Assembly (NCBI GenBank): GCA_900538385.1
Contig: UWSO01000007.1
Coordinates: forward strand, 1 to 64,000
DNA: 64,000 nt
Direction: 5' to 3'
DNA from: an uncultured Porphyromonas sp.
Lineage (GTDB): Bacteria; Bacteroidota; Bacteroidia; Bacteroidales; Porphyromonadaceae
Shown here: one piece after another, positions 42,779-50,882 of the stretch
Layout: every line of letters begins with the position of its first letter
Numbering within the stretch: the stretch's first letter is position 1
Notes under the pieces: model-generated
Databases searched by the model: none
Told to the model about the DNA's origin: nothing
The model's input: only the letters and a program-made list of their open reading frames with translations
Translations under genes and position numbers: made by a program

Positions 42779-43402
42779 TTAAAACATCTCATTGACCTGT
42801 GCTAGAGCATCCTCTGTGAAGACTATCTTGCGACAATCCAGCACACAATAAGTATTGAGATCTTGAGCGCGTATGATGCTGACACCAGGGATGTTGCGAG
42901 CACTGAGTGCTACGGCATCCTCTATCTGTGAGACTACGTAGAGAGTCTTCTGACCATCTACGTTGAGTGCCTTTGCCATGCTCACGAAAGACTTGGTCTT
43001 AGGCGTCTCAAAGGAGAGCTGATCTAGGACCATGATCTGGTTGTCCTGAGCCTTGTAGGTGAGGGCACTGCGACGTGCTAGTTGGCGGAGCTTCTTGTTG
43101 AGCTTGAAGCTGTAGCTACGTGGACGAGGTCCGAAGACGCGCGCACCACCACGTAGGATGTTGGAGTTGATATCACCACGACGAGCACCTCCCGTACCTT
43201 TCTGGCGGAATAGCTTGCGTGTGGAGCCGCTCATCTCGCTACGCTCCTTAGTTTTGTGCGTACCCTGACGCTGGTTAGCGCGGTACTGCTTGACGGTTAG
43301 ATAGATAGCGTGATCATTGGGTTCTATACCAAAGACGGAGTTCTCCAAGGCTATCTTACGTCCCGTATCTTCACCTTGTATATTGTAGATTGATAGTTCC
43401 AT
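42779..43402 (-). CDS. rplD: 50S ribosomal protein L4
   Basis: 207 aa: RGGARVFGPRPRSYSFKLNK and TRKLFRQKGTGGARRGD. In E. coli L4 also represses its own (S10) operon. Its ATG overlaps the rplC stop codon by one base. Confidence 0.98.
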   Translation of the reverse strand: MELSIYNIQGEDTGRKIALENSVFGIEPNDHAIYLTVKQYRANQRQGTHKTKERSEMSGSTRKLFRQKGTGGARRGDINSNILRGGARVFGPRPRSYSFKLNKKLRQLARRSALTYKAQDNQIMVLDQLSFETPKTKSFVSMAKALNVDGQKTLYVVSQIEDAVALSARNIPGVSIIRAQDLNTYCVLDCRKIVFTEDALAQVNEMF

Positions 43403-44019
43403 TACTTCTCTATTGCTATGATTGAACCCTTAGCTCCAGGCACGCTACCCTTGAGTACGAGGATATTGTGCTCGGGCATTACTTTGATCACTTCAAGGTT
43501 TTGTACCGTGACGCGCTTATTGCCCATCTGTCCACCCATGCGTGTGCCCTTAAAGACCTTTGCGGGGTAAGAGCAGGCACCAACAGCACCTGGTGCACGT
43601 AGACGGTCATCCTGACCGTGTGTCGACTGACCGACACCGCCGAATCCGTGACGCTTGACTACACCTTGGAATCCCTTACCCTTGCTCGTCCCGTGTACAT
43701 CCACATAGTGGGTATCGTTGAAGAGCTCTACGGTGATCTCATCACCGAGCTTGTAATCTGATCCAAAGCCCATGAACTCGGCCAAGTGGCGCTTGTTAGT
43801 TACTCCGGCTGCTTTGAAGTGTCCCTGCAGTGGGCGTGTCGTATGCTTGTCTTTAGCATCCTGAAAGCCCAGCTGGATCGCTTCATACCCATCACGGTCA
43901 GCAGTCTTTACTTGAGTCACTACACAAGGACCTACTTCGATGACAGTGCATGGCACATTGACGCCCTCGGCACTGAATACGGAAGTCATTCCGATTTTCT
44001 TTCCTAATAATCCTGGCAT
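43402..44019 (-). CDS. rplC: 50S ribosomal protein L3
   Basis: 205 aa: MPGLLGKKIGMTSVFSAEG and KGFQGVVKRHGFGGVGQSTH. 21 nt after rpsJ. Confidence 0.98.
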   Translation of the reverse strand: MPGLLGKKIGMTSVFSAEGVNVPCTVIEVGPCVVTQVKTADRDGYEAIQLGFQDAKDKHTTRPLQGHFKAAGVTNKRHLAEFMGFGSDYKLGDEITVELFNDTHYVDVHGTSKGKGFQGVVKRHGFGGVGQSTHGQDDRLRAPGAVGACSYPAKVFKGTRMGGQMGNKRVTVQNLEVIKVMPEHNILVLKGSVPGAKGSIIAIEK

Positions 44020-44040
44020 TTCTGTAGTTGATTACTCTGG

Positions 44041-44346
44041 TTAATACTTAATTTCGATATCTACGCCACTGGGCATCTCCAGCTTCATCAGCGCATCAAT
44101 CGTAGGTGCTGAGGCGTTGTAGATGTCGATCAGACGCTTGTGAGCATTTAGCTCAAACTGCTCACGACTCTTCTTATTGACGAAGGTGGAGCGGTTCACC
44201 GTAAAGATACGCTTATGCGTGGGCAGTGGTATAGGACCACTGACCAGCGCATTAGTATTCTGTACGGCCGTGACGATCTTCTCGGCAGACTTGTCTACGA
44301 GCATGTGGTCGTAAGACCTCAGCTTGATTCTGATCTTTTGGCTCAT
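44041..44346 (-). CDS. rpsJ: 30S ribosomal protein S10
   Basis: 101 aa, also the transcription factor NusE: MSQKIRIKLRSYDHMLVDKS and GPIPLPTHKRIFTVNRS. 18 nt after fusA. Confidence 0.98.
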   Translation of the reverse strand: MSQKIRIKLRSYDHMLVDKSAEKIVTAVQNTNALVSGPIPLPTHKRIFTVNRSTFVNKKSREQFELNAHKRLIDIYNASAPTIDALMKLEMPSGVDIEIKY

Positions 44347-44364
44347 TACTATATTGTGAGATTA

Positions 44365-46488
44365 TTACTTTATCAAATCAACGCGACCATTGAGTTCCTC
44401 AAGGATCTTCTTAGCGATAGACGAGGAGACCTCTGCATAGTGTGAGAAGCTCATCGTACTTGAGGCACGACCACTCGTGATCGTACGTAGGGCTGTGACG
44501 TAGCCAAACATTTCGCTCATAGGCACCTTAGCCTTGATGACCTGAGCACCAGAGCGGTTGAGCTCTGAGCCCTCAACCTGACCACGACGCTTATTAAGGT
44601 CGCCGATCACGTCACCCATGTTCTCCTCAGGTGTCACCACCTCAAGCTGCATAATGGGCTCCATAAGGACGGGGCTAGCCTTTTCAGAAGCCTCCTTGAA
44701 GGCCATCATAGCTGCCACCTCAAAGGAGAGCTGATCTGAGTCTACAGGGTGGAAAGATCCATCTACCAGTGTCACCTTGAGACTATCTAGAGGATAGCCT
44801 GCTAGGACACCACTCTTCATAGCCTTCTCAAAGCCCTTTTGGACAGAGGGGATAAACTCCTTCGGGATGTTACCACCCTTGACCTCATCGACAAACTGTA
44901 GAGATCCATCGAAGTCCTCATCGGCTGGACCAAACTTGATGATGATATCAGCAAACTTACCACGACCACCAGACTGCTTCTTGTATACCTCGCGTAGGTC
45001 TACAGTCTGAGTGACAGCCTCCTTGTAAGCCACCTGAGGCCGACCTTGGTTACACTCGACCTTGAACTCTCGCTTCAGACGATCTATAATGATGTCTAGG
45101 TGTAGCTCACCCATACCGCTGATGACGGTCTGACCCGTCTCTTCATTGGTCTTAACGACAAACGTCGGATCCTCCTCAGCGAGCTTAGCTAGCCCCACAC
45201 CAAGACGATCCATATCCTTCTGCGTCTTAGGCTCCACAGCGATACCGATCACAGGATCGGGGAAGTCGATAGACTCAAGTACGAGCGGTGCATTCTCATC
45301 GCAGAGCGTGTCACCCGTACGGATATCTTTAAAGCCTACGCCAGCACCGATATCACCCGTACCGATAGTCTCCATCGGGTTTTGGTGATTAGAGTGCATC
45401 TGGAAGAGACGTGAGATACGCTCCTTCTTGCCAGAGCGAGAGTTAAAGACGTAGCTACCAGCATCAATGTGCCCACTATACACGCGGAAGAAGCAGAGAC
45501 GACCTACGAAGGGGTCGGTAGCGATCTTAAAGGCTAGAGCGCTCATAGGCGCATCGGGATTGACCTCACGCACCTCCTCCTTGTCAGAGTCTAGCGCATG
45601 ACCTACCACCTCTGGCGTATCCATAGGACTAGGCAGATAAGCACAGACAGCATCTAGGAGTGTCTGGACACCTTTGTTCTTAAACGAAGAGCCACAAAGC
45701 ATCGGGAAGATATCCATCGCTAGTGTAGCCTTGCGGATAGCTGTACGTATCTCACCCTCTGTAATAGTAGCAGGATCCTCAAAATACTTCTCCATCAAGA
45801 CCTCATCCGTTTCTGCCAAGGTCTCTAGAAGTTTGTCTCTCCACTCCTCCGCATCAGCTTGTAGATTGCTAGGAATTTCGCAGATTTCATACTCAGCACC
45901 CATCGTCTCATCATTCCAAATGATGGCTTTCATAGTAATGAGATCCACAACTCCCTTGAAGGACTCTTCCTCTCCGACGGGGATTTGGATAGGGCATGCC
46001 TTTGCGCCAAGCAGATCACACATTTGGCGCTGCACCTCATAGAAATTTGCGCCAGAGCGATCCATCTTGTTGACGTATGCGATGCGAGGCACCTTATACT
46101 TATCAGCCTGACGCCATACAGTCTCACTCTGAGGCTGCACACCGCCCACAGCACAGAATGTAGCCACGGCACCATCTAGAATACGAAGCGAACGCTCGAC
46201 CTCAACGGTAAAATCAACGTGTCCTGGGGTGTCTATTAGATTGATCTTGTACTTGTTGTTATCATAAGACCAAAAAGTTGTAGTAGCCGCAGAGGTGATC
46301 GTGATACCACGCTCCTGCTCCTGCTCCATCCAGTCCATCGTAGCGGCTCCATCATGCACCTCTCCGATTTTGTGCGTTAGTCCAGTGTAGAAAAGTATGC
46401 GCTCAGAGGTCGTCGTCTTACCAGCGTCAATATGTGCCATGATACCGATATTACGAGTTTGCTCGAGCTTAGAATGATTTGCAGACAT
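44365..46488 (-). CDS. fusA: Elongation factor G
   Basis: GTPase that moves tRNAs and mRNA during translation, 707 aa. P-loop AHIDAGKTTTSERIL at about 17-31, DTPGHVDF and NKMDRSGANF in the GTPase domain; domain IV and V motifs (YKEAVTQTVDLREVYKKQSG, ALRTITSGRASSTMSF) are intact. 20 nt after rpsG. Confidence 0.98.
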   Translation of the reverse strand: MSANHSKLEQTRNIGIMAHIDAGKTTTSERILFYTGLTHKIGEVHDGAATMDWMEQEQERGITITSAATTTFWSYDNNKYKINLIDTPGHVDFTVEVERSLRILDGAVATFCAVGGVQPQSETVWRQADKYKVPRIAYVNKMDRSGANFYEVQRQMCDLLGAKACPIQIPVGEEESFKGVVDLITMKAIIWNDETMGAEYEICEIPSNLQADAEEWRDKLLETLAETDEVLMEKYFEDPATITEGEIRTAIRKATLAMDIFPMLCGSSFKNKGVQTLLDAVCAYLPSPMDTPEVVGHALDSDKEEVREVNPDAPMSALAFKIATDPFVGRLCFFRVYSGHIDAGSYVFNSRSGKKERISRLFQMHSNHQNPMETIGTGDIGAGVGFKDIRTGDTLCDENAPLVLESIDFPDPVIGIAVEPKTQKDMDRLGVGLAKLAEEDPTFVVKTNEETGQTVISGMGELHLDIIIDRLKREFKVECNQGRPQVAYKEAVTQTVDLREVYKKQSGGRGKFADIIIKFGPADEDFDGSLQFVDEVKGGNIPKEFIPSVQKGFEKAMKSGVLAGYPLDSLKVTLVDGSFHPVDSDQLSFEVAAMMAFKEASEKASPVLMEPIMQLEVVTPEENMGDVIGDLNKRRGQVEGSELNRSGAQVIKAKVPMSEMFGYVTALRTITSGRASSTMSFSHYAEVSSSIAKKILEELNGRVDLIK

Positions 46489-46508
46489 AGATTGTAGGTT
46501 AGTGTAGA

Positions 46509-46985
46509 TTAGAAGCGGAAGTGTGCGAAAGCACGGTTAGCCTCAGCCATACGATGTACGTCCTCCTTACGCTTGAACGCACCACCCTGACTGTTGTAGG
46601 CATCCATAATCTCTGCTGCGAGTTTGTCAGCCATCGTCTTACCACCACGCTTACGAGCGAAGATGATTAGATTCTTCATAGAGATAGACTCCCTACGCTC
46701 TGGACGTATCTCTGTCGGCACTTGGAAGGTTGCTCCTCCGATACGACGAGACTTGACCTCCACGTGGGGGGTTACATTATCGAGAGCTGCCTTCCAGATC
46801 TCTAGGGCGCTCTTCTCCTCTTGCGACATCTTGTCCTTGACGATGTCAAGGGCTTTATAGAAGATGCTATATGCAAGACTCTTCTTGCCATCATACATGA
46901 GGTGGTTCACAAACTTTGTGACCTGACGATCTCCAAATACGGGATCGGGCAGTACCTGCCTCTTCTTAGGCTTAGCCTTTCTCAT
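46509..46985 (-). CDS. rpsG: 30S ribosomal protein S7
   Basis: Head-assembly protein, 158 aa: MRKAKPKKRQVLPDPVFGD and ARKRGGKTMADKLAAEIMDA. In E. coli S7 represses the str operon by binding the rpsL-rpsG intergenic mRNA. Here a 371-nt spacer follows rpsL. Confidence 0.98.
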   Translation of the reverse strand: MRKAKPKKRQVLPDPVFGDRQVTKFVNHLMYDGKKSLAYSIFYKALDIVKDKMSQEEKSALEIWKAALDNVTPHVEVKSRRIGGATFQVPTEIRPERRESISMKNLIIFARKRGGKTMADKLAAEIMDAYNSQGGAFKRKEDVHRMAEANRAFAHFRF

Positions 46986-47356
46986 TGTTTCGTGATATTA
47001 TACTATTGTCTCGTCGTCTTATTTGGGTTGCCATCATAATGATTTGTTGTCTTCAACGCTCCCTCTGGAGCATTTACTCAACCGATCCTTGATCTCCAAG
47101 GATTAGCTTATCCAAATAGAACCACGGGGACAAATGTGGTTACTAGATTTAGATTGCACTCCTGCGTAAGAGGCGCACGATTTAGAGAACTCGGGCGCAC
47201 TACGACAAGGAGTGTAGATAGATTTTTCTGTGGGGAGAGGTACTCGCTGATGTACCTATTATATATAGTATACTCACCCGCCAGGGGAGTAATAGGCCGA
47301 GGGGGATAGTAGGCCATCCAGCACCTCGCCACGGCATCTCAATCTAGGCGACTAGT
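46986..47356 (-). other. 371-nt untranslated spacer between rpsL and rpsG
   Basis: No believable gene (the 74-codon frame at 47108-47332 has no start signal or family). Small hairpins occur: GCTCC/GGAGC near 47057-47070, ATCCTTG/CAAGGAT near 47083-47104, AACCAC/GTGGTT near 47120-47143, and GGTAC/GTACC near 47239-47256. In E. coli the shorter rpsL-rpsG spacer is the S7 repressor site, so this is a candidate translational control region. Confidence 0.45.
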
Positions 47357-47734
47357 TTACTTCGCCTTAGGACGCTTAGCTCCGTACTTAGAGCGACGCT
47401 GACGACGACCGTCGACACCAGCTGTATCGAGTGCGCCACGCACTATATGGTAGCGTACACCAGGCAGGTCCTTAACACGACCGCCACGCACCAATACGAT
47501 ACTATGCTCCTGAAGGTTGTGACCCTCACCGGGGATGTAAGCATTCACCTCCTTGCCGTTGGTCAGACGTACACGAGCCACCTTACGCATAGCCGAGTTA
47601 GGCTTCTTAGGGGTGGTTGTGTAAACGCGGACACAAACGCCACGACGCTGTGGGCATGAACCCAAGGCTGGAGACTTACCTTTTTCCTCAAAGGTCTCTC
47701 GTCCCTTTCTTACTAACTGTTGGATAGTAGGCAT
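47357..47734 (-). CDS. rpsL: 30S ribosomal protein S12
   Basis: Decoding-centre protein, 125 aa. Lys42/43-type loop TTTPKKPNSAMRKVARVRL and the PGVRYHIVRGALDTAGV segment, the usual sites of streptomycin-resistance mutations, look wild type. First gene of the cluster; a strong promoter lies upstream. Confidence 0.98.
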   Translation of the reverse strand: MPTIQQLVRKGRETFEEKGKSPALGSCPQRRGVCVRVYTTTPKKPNSAMRKVARVRLTNGKEVNAYIPGEGHNLQEHSIVLVRGGRVKDLPGVRYHIVRGALDTAGVDGRRQRRSKYGAKRPKAK

Positions 47735-47854
47735 TAACTTCTCGTTTACTTAATTCTTGATTTACAAATACGATTCTCGCGCTACCCCGCCATAAGACAC
47801 TGCAAATACGACCAAGTCGCACATCACAGCTACCCACAGTAGGCATAGCGGGGA

Positions 47855-47885
47855 CAAAGGTACAAAAACTTTTTGACCCGACAAA
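47855..47885 (-). promoter_or_regulatory. Main promoter of the ribosomal super-cluster
   Basis: The minus strand has TTTG (47882-47885), 19 nt, then TACCTTTG (47855-47862), a full Bacteroidetes promoter. Transcription would begin near 47,848 with a leader of about 115 nt before the rpsL ATG. Confidence 0.8.
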
Positions 47886-47891
47886 CTGATA

Positions 47892-48157
47892 GAGAGGTTA
47901 GAGATTAGAGGTTAGAAGTTAGAGATTAGAAGCTAGAGACGACCGCTGTAGGGACGCACGGAACGTGTAGCCCTGTGTCGGGACGCACGATTATCCCCCA
48001 CGTCGCCCTGTAGGGACGCACGGTCTGTGCGTCCGTCCGCAAACCAGCCGAGACGACACTTTAACTTTCGTTCGACAACGGACGCACAGACCGTGCGTCC
48101 CTACAGGAGTCGTCTCCTCTCGCTCTAATCTCTAATCTCTAGCTTCTAACCTCTAAT
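47892..48157. repeat. Palindromic intergenic element, copy 1
   Basis: A ~265-bp element. The outer arms are tandem 7-8-mers of the AGATTAGAGGTTAGAAG type on the left, and the complement on the right. The inner stem is a perfect 29-bp inverted repeat: CTGTAGGGACGCACGGTCTG... (48007-48035) with its complement (48079-48107) and a 43-nt loop. Additional GGGACGCACG words lie near 47950 and 47980. It resembles a MITE or hairpin repeat; no coding capacity. It sits between the ribosomal promoter and the LRR gene. Confidence 0.8.
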
Positions 48158-48192
48158 AAAAAAGAGGCGAACCGCCGTTCGCCCCTTTTTTA
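48158..48192 (-). terminator. Terminator of the LRR gene
   Basis: AAAAAAGAGGCGAAC pairs with GTTCGCCCCTTTTTT (one mismatch) around CGCC. The A/T tails make it usable on both strands; it ends just before the LRR stop codon at 48195. Confidence 0.85.
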
Positions 48193-48194
48193 TT

Positions 48195-50255
48195 CTATCG
48201 CCTTACCACTATGCGGTAGGTCTCGTCCGCTACGCAGACTAGGTAAACCCCGTCCGCATAGGGTGTCAGGTCAATCCGTAGCGTACCTCGACTATCTGCA
48301 CGCCCCGCATAGAGCCGCTCGCCCGTCATGCTGTGCAGCGTCACCTCACTGGCGGGTGCTACACCCTCCACGATGACGTAGTCAGTCGCTGGATTCGGGT
48401 AGAGCTTCACTTGCTGCGTGACAGTCGTCTCCACGCCCGTGTGATCCACAAAGGTCGCCTTAATCTCCGTAGCACCCTTCACGACAAAGCTCTGGGTAGC
48501 AAGGATGTCCTCCCCATTAGCCGTAAGAGCGGTCAGCTTGCACTGCGCATTCTTGCCCGTAGCCTTCACCGTCAGAGTCGTTCCGTAAGCTACCACATCG
48601 AGATCCACGGGCTCAACGATAGAGATCGTACCATGCTCGTTGCTGCTCAGCGCCACCACGAAGGTCTTCTTCCTAAAGATAGCCTTGATGATCAGATCCT
48701 CGTCGACGATCACCTTCTTCGTGTCAAGAATGTTTCTGTCATTGGCAGTCAACTCAGTCAACTCGTAACCCTCTGAGGGGGTAGCGATGACCGTCAACGT
48801 AGTACCGTAGGGGACAGCGTTTAAGTTGTCCGCCCCAGTGAAGGAGATCGCCCCACCGCTAGTTGATGAAGAGGTAACTGTAAAGATAGGATTGTCTGCG
48901 CCCGTGTAGTCGTGCCAATAGTTATCATAAGGATCTCGTGTAAACAGGATCTTCCAATTCTTAGCTTTAGCAATAGCTACATGCGTAGCAAAACAAACGT
49001 TTCCCTCACCACTCCCATCATAAAACACTCTAAAAAAACCCACATCCTTACCTTGTAAATCTGGCAAGCTATTGACGAGGCTAGTCATCTCGGGTGCTTT
49101 AATCTGATTCTTATGACATGTCAGCAAGGATATATTCGTACAGCCTGACAGATCTATCTTCCTCAGGAGGTTCTTGCTACAGAACAGAGCTCTCAAATGG
49201 TCATGATTTGAGAGATCCAAGCTGGTCAGTCGATTGTTGAAGCAGTAAAGCCAAATCAAGTTGCTGCAGCCCGATACGTCCAAGCTGGTCAACTGATTAT
49301 TGTAACACTCAAACGTTGCCAAGGCGATACAGTCCGATGCGTTCAAGCTGGTCAATTGATTATTGTAACACAGAAGCGTTGTCAAGTCAGTGCAGCCCGA
49401 TACGTTCAAGCTGGTCAACTGATTTTCATAACAGTAAAGACCAGTCAAGGCAGTACAGTCTGAGACATCCAAGCTAGTCAACTGATTTTCATAGCAGTGA
49501 AGATCAGTCAAGGCGGTGCAGCCTGAGACGTTCAAGCTGGTCAACTGATTTTTGCGACACTGAAGCTTTGTCAAGGCAGTGCAGCCTGAGACGTTCAAGC
49601 TGGTCAGTTGACTTCCTTCGCAGCTTAGCTCTGTCAGGGCGGTACAGCCCAAGACGTTCAAGCTGGTTAGTTGAGTCCAAGAGCAGGAAAGCCATACCAA
49701 GGCGCTACAGCCCGAGACATCCAAGCTGGTCAATTGATTCTTAGAGCAGTTTAGCTCTGTCAGGGCGGTACAGTCTGAGACGTCCAAGCTGGTCAGTTGA
49801 TTTTCCCCGCAGTAAAGCGATCTCAAGGCGGTACAGCCCGACAGGTCCAAGCTGGTCAGTTGATTTTCCCAGCAGTCAAGCTTTGTCAAGGAGGTACAGT
49901 CTGAGACGTCCAAGCTGGTCAGTTGATTGTTGGAGCAGTAAAGCGTTGTCAAGACGGTACAGCCCGACAGGTCCAAGCTGGTCAGTTGATTGCGGTAGCA
50001 ACTAAGGTTTGTCACATCGCCACGGATGGTGATCGTCTGGCTGGTGAGGGTGTAGTCTTTAAAATACTCGTTCGTTTGGGCAGACTCTTTAACGCCATCG
50101 ATCGTCACATCGCCATTCGCCTTAATGTTCAGGCAAATTGTTTCTCCGACAGCCTTGGAGGTGGTCATGGTGATGACGCCTTCGGCGAGGAGGGAGCTGC
50201 TCGCCAGCAGCGTGCCGAGGAGGACGAAGAGCCAGATGCGAAGGTGCTTGCTCAT
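48195..50255 (-). CDS. T9SS-secreted leucine-rich-repeat (BspA-like) protein
   Basis: A 686-aa secreted protein with a signal peptide of about 24 residues (LLGTLLASSSLLAEG). Fourteen consecutive 21-residue leucine-rich repeats span about 85-380, consensus LTSLDVSGCTALTxLxCxxNQ, each with two regularly placed cysteines. Two InlB-type beta modules follow at about 455-610 (AISFTGADNLNAVPYGTTL, then ISIVEPVDLDVVAYGTTL). The C-terminus is a T9SS sorting domain (VKLYPNPATDYVIVEG ... LVCVADETYR). This LRR type is common in BspA-like adhesins of oral and gut Bacteroidetes, which bind host or bacterial surfaces; binding here is inferred. Confidence 0.85.
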   Translation of the reverse strand: MSKHLRIWLFVLLGTLLASSSLLAEGVITMTTSKAVGETICLNIKANGDVTIDGVKESAQTNEYFKDYTLTSQTITIRGDVTNLSCYRNQLTSLDLSGCTVLTTLYCSNNQLTSLDVSDCTSLTKLDCWENQLTSLDLSGCTALRSLYCGENQLTSLDVSDCTALTELNCSKNQLTSLDVSGCSALVWLSCSWTQLTSLNVLGCTALTELSCEGSQLTSLNVSGCTALTKLQCRKNQLTSLNVSGCTALTDLHCYENQLTSLDVSDCTALTGLYCYENQLTSLNVSGCTDLTTLLCYNNQLTSLNASDCIALATFECYNNQLTSLDVSGCSNLIWLYCFNNRLTSLDLSNHDHLRALFCSKNLLRKIDLSGCTNISLLTCHKNQIKAPEMTSLVNSLPDLQGKDVGFFRVFYDGSGEGNVCFATHVAIAKAKNWKILFTRDPYDNYWHDYTGADNPIFTVTSSSTSGGAISFTGADNLNAVPYGTTLTVIATPSEGYELTELTANDRNILDTKKVIVDEDLIIKAIFRKKTFVVALSSNEHGTISIVEPVDLDVVAYGTTLTVKATGKNAQCKLTALTANGEDILATQSFVVKGATEIKATFVDHTGVETTVTQQVKLYPNPATDYVIVEGVAPASEVTLHSMTGERLYAGRADSRGTLRIDLTPYADGVYLVCVADETYRIVVRR

Positions 50256-50379
50256 TGTGTAGCTAAAGATTAGAAGTTAGTGTTTCGTTGTAGCGTGTCG
50301 GGGAGGGGTGATGACTCTTCCGGGTGAATGATATTTCCTGCGAAGTTATATGTTTGTTTTAAATCGCGCAAGAGGAGGA

Positions 50380-50627
50380 GGGAGAGATTAGAGATTAGAA
50401 ATTAGAGGTTAGAAGCTAGAGATTAGAAGTTAGAGACGACCGGTGTAGGGACGCACGGGACGTGTAGCCCGCTGTAGGGACGTACGATTGTTTCCCACGT
50501 CGCCCTGTAGGGACGCACGGTCTGTGCGTCCGTCCGCAAACCAGCCGAGACGACACTTTAACTTTCGTTCGACAACGGACGCACAGACCGTGCGTCCCTA
50601 CAGGAGTCGTCTCCTCTAACTTCTAAA
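50380..50627. repeat. Palindromic intergenic element, copy 2
   Basis: About 250 bp, nearly identical to copy 1: same orientation, same inner perfect stem (50504-50532 with 50576-50604) and the same 43-nt loop. The outer AGATTAGAAG arms are longer on the left than on the right. The two copies bracket the LRR gene as direct repeats 2.5 kb apart. The interval 50,256-50,379 otherwise shows no gene or clear promoter. Confidence 0.8.
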
Positions 50628-50632
50628 CTCCG

Positions 50633-50818
50633 ATTCTTCAGGAGGAATTTTCAAATAGTCCACTGGCAAATAAAAATTTGCCACGGAGGTAATGCGAAAT
50701 AGTTCGGAAGAATCAAATGATACTTCGGAAGAATCAAATGAAACTTCCGAACTATTTTTTCGTCCCTCGCTGGGAAATAAAAAATAGCCACGGAAGAATT
50801 TCAGATTTCCTCCGTGGC
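50633..50818. repeat. Dispersed 21-bp-unit intergenic element, copy E
   Basis: Two full units plus a degenerate third at 50702, 50723 and 50744 (21-bp spacing): TTCGGAAGAATCAAATGA and the end form CTTCCGAACTA. Tags ATAGCCACGGAAG and TTTCCTCCGTGGC flank it. It lies downstream of eno and upstream of the LRR gene, the only copy between genes on the same strand. Confidence 0.8.
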
Positions 50819-50882
50819 GGTATAAGTCTCGTTGATTGAAAGCTGTCGTGTCGTGACCGCTCGGTGGCGATCACCGACTATC

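Noticed and set aside
47108..47332. 74-codon minus-strand frame in the rpsL-rpsG spacer
   Set aside because: No family, no upstream signal, and the composition is not protein-like.
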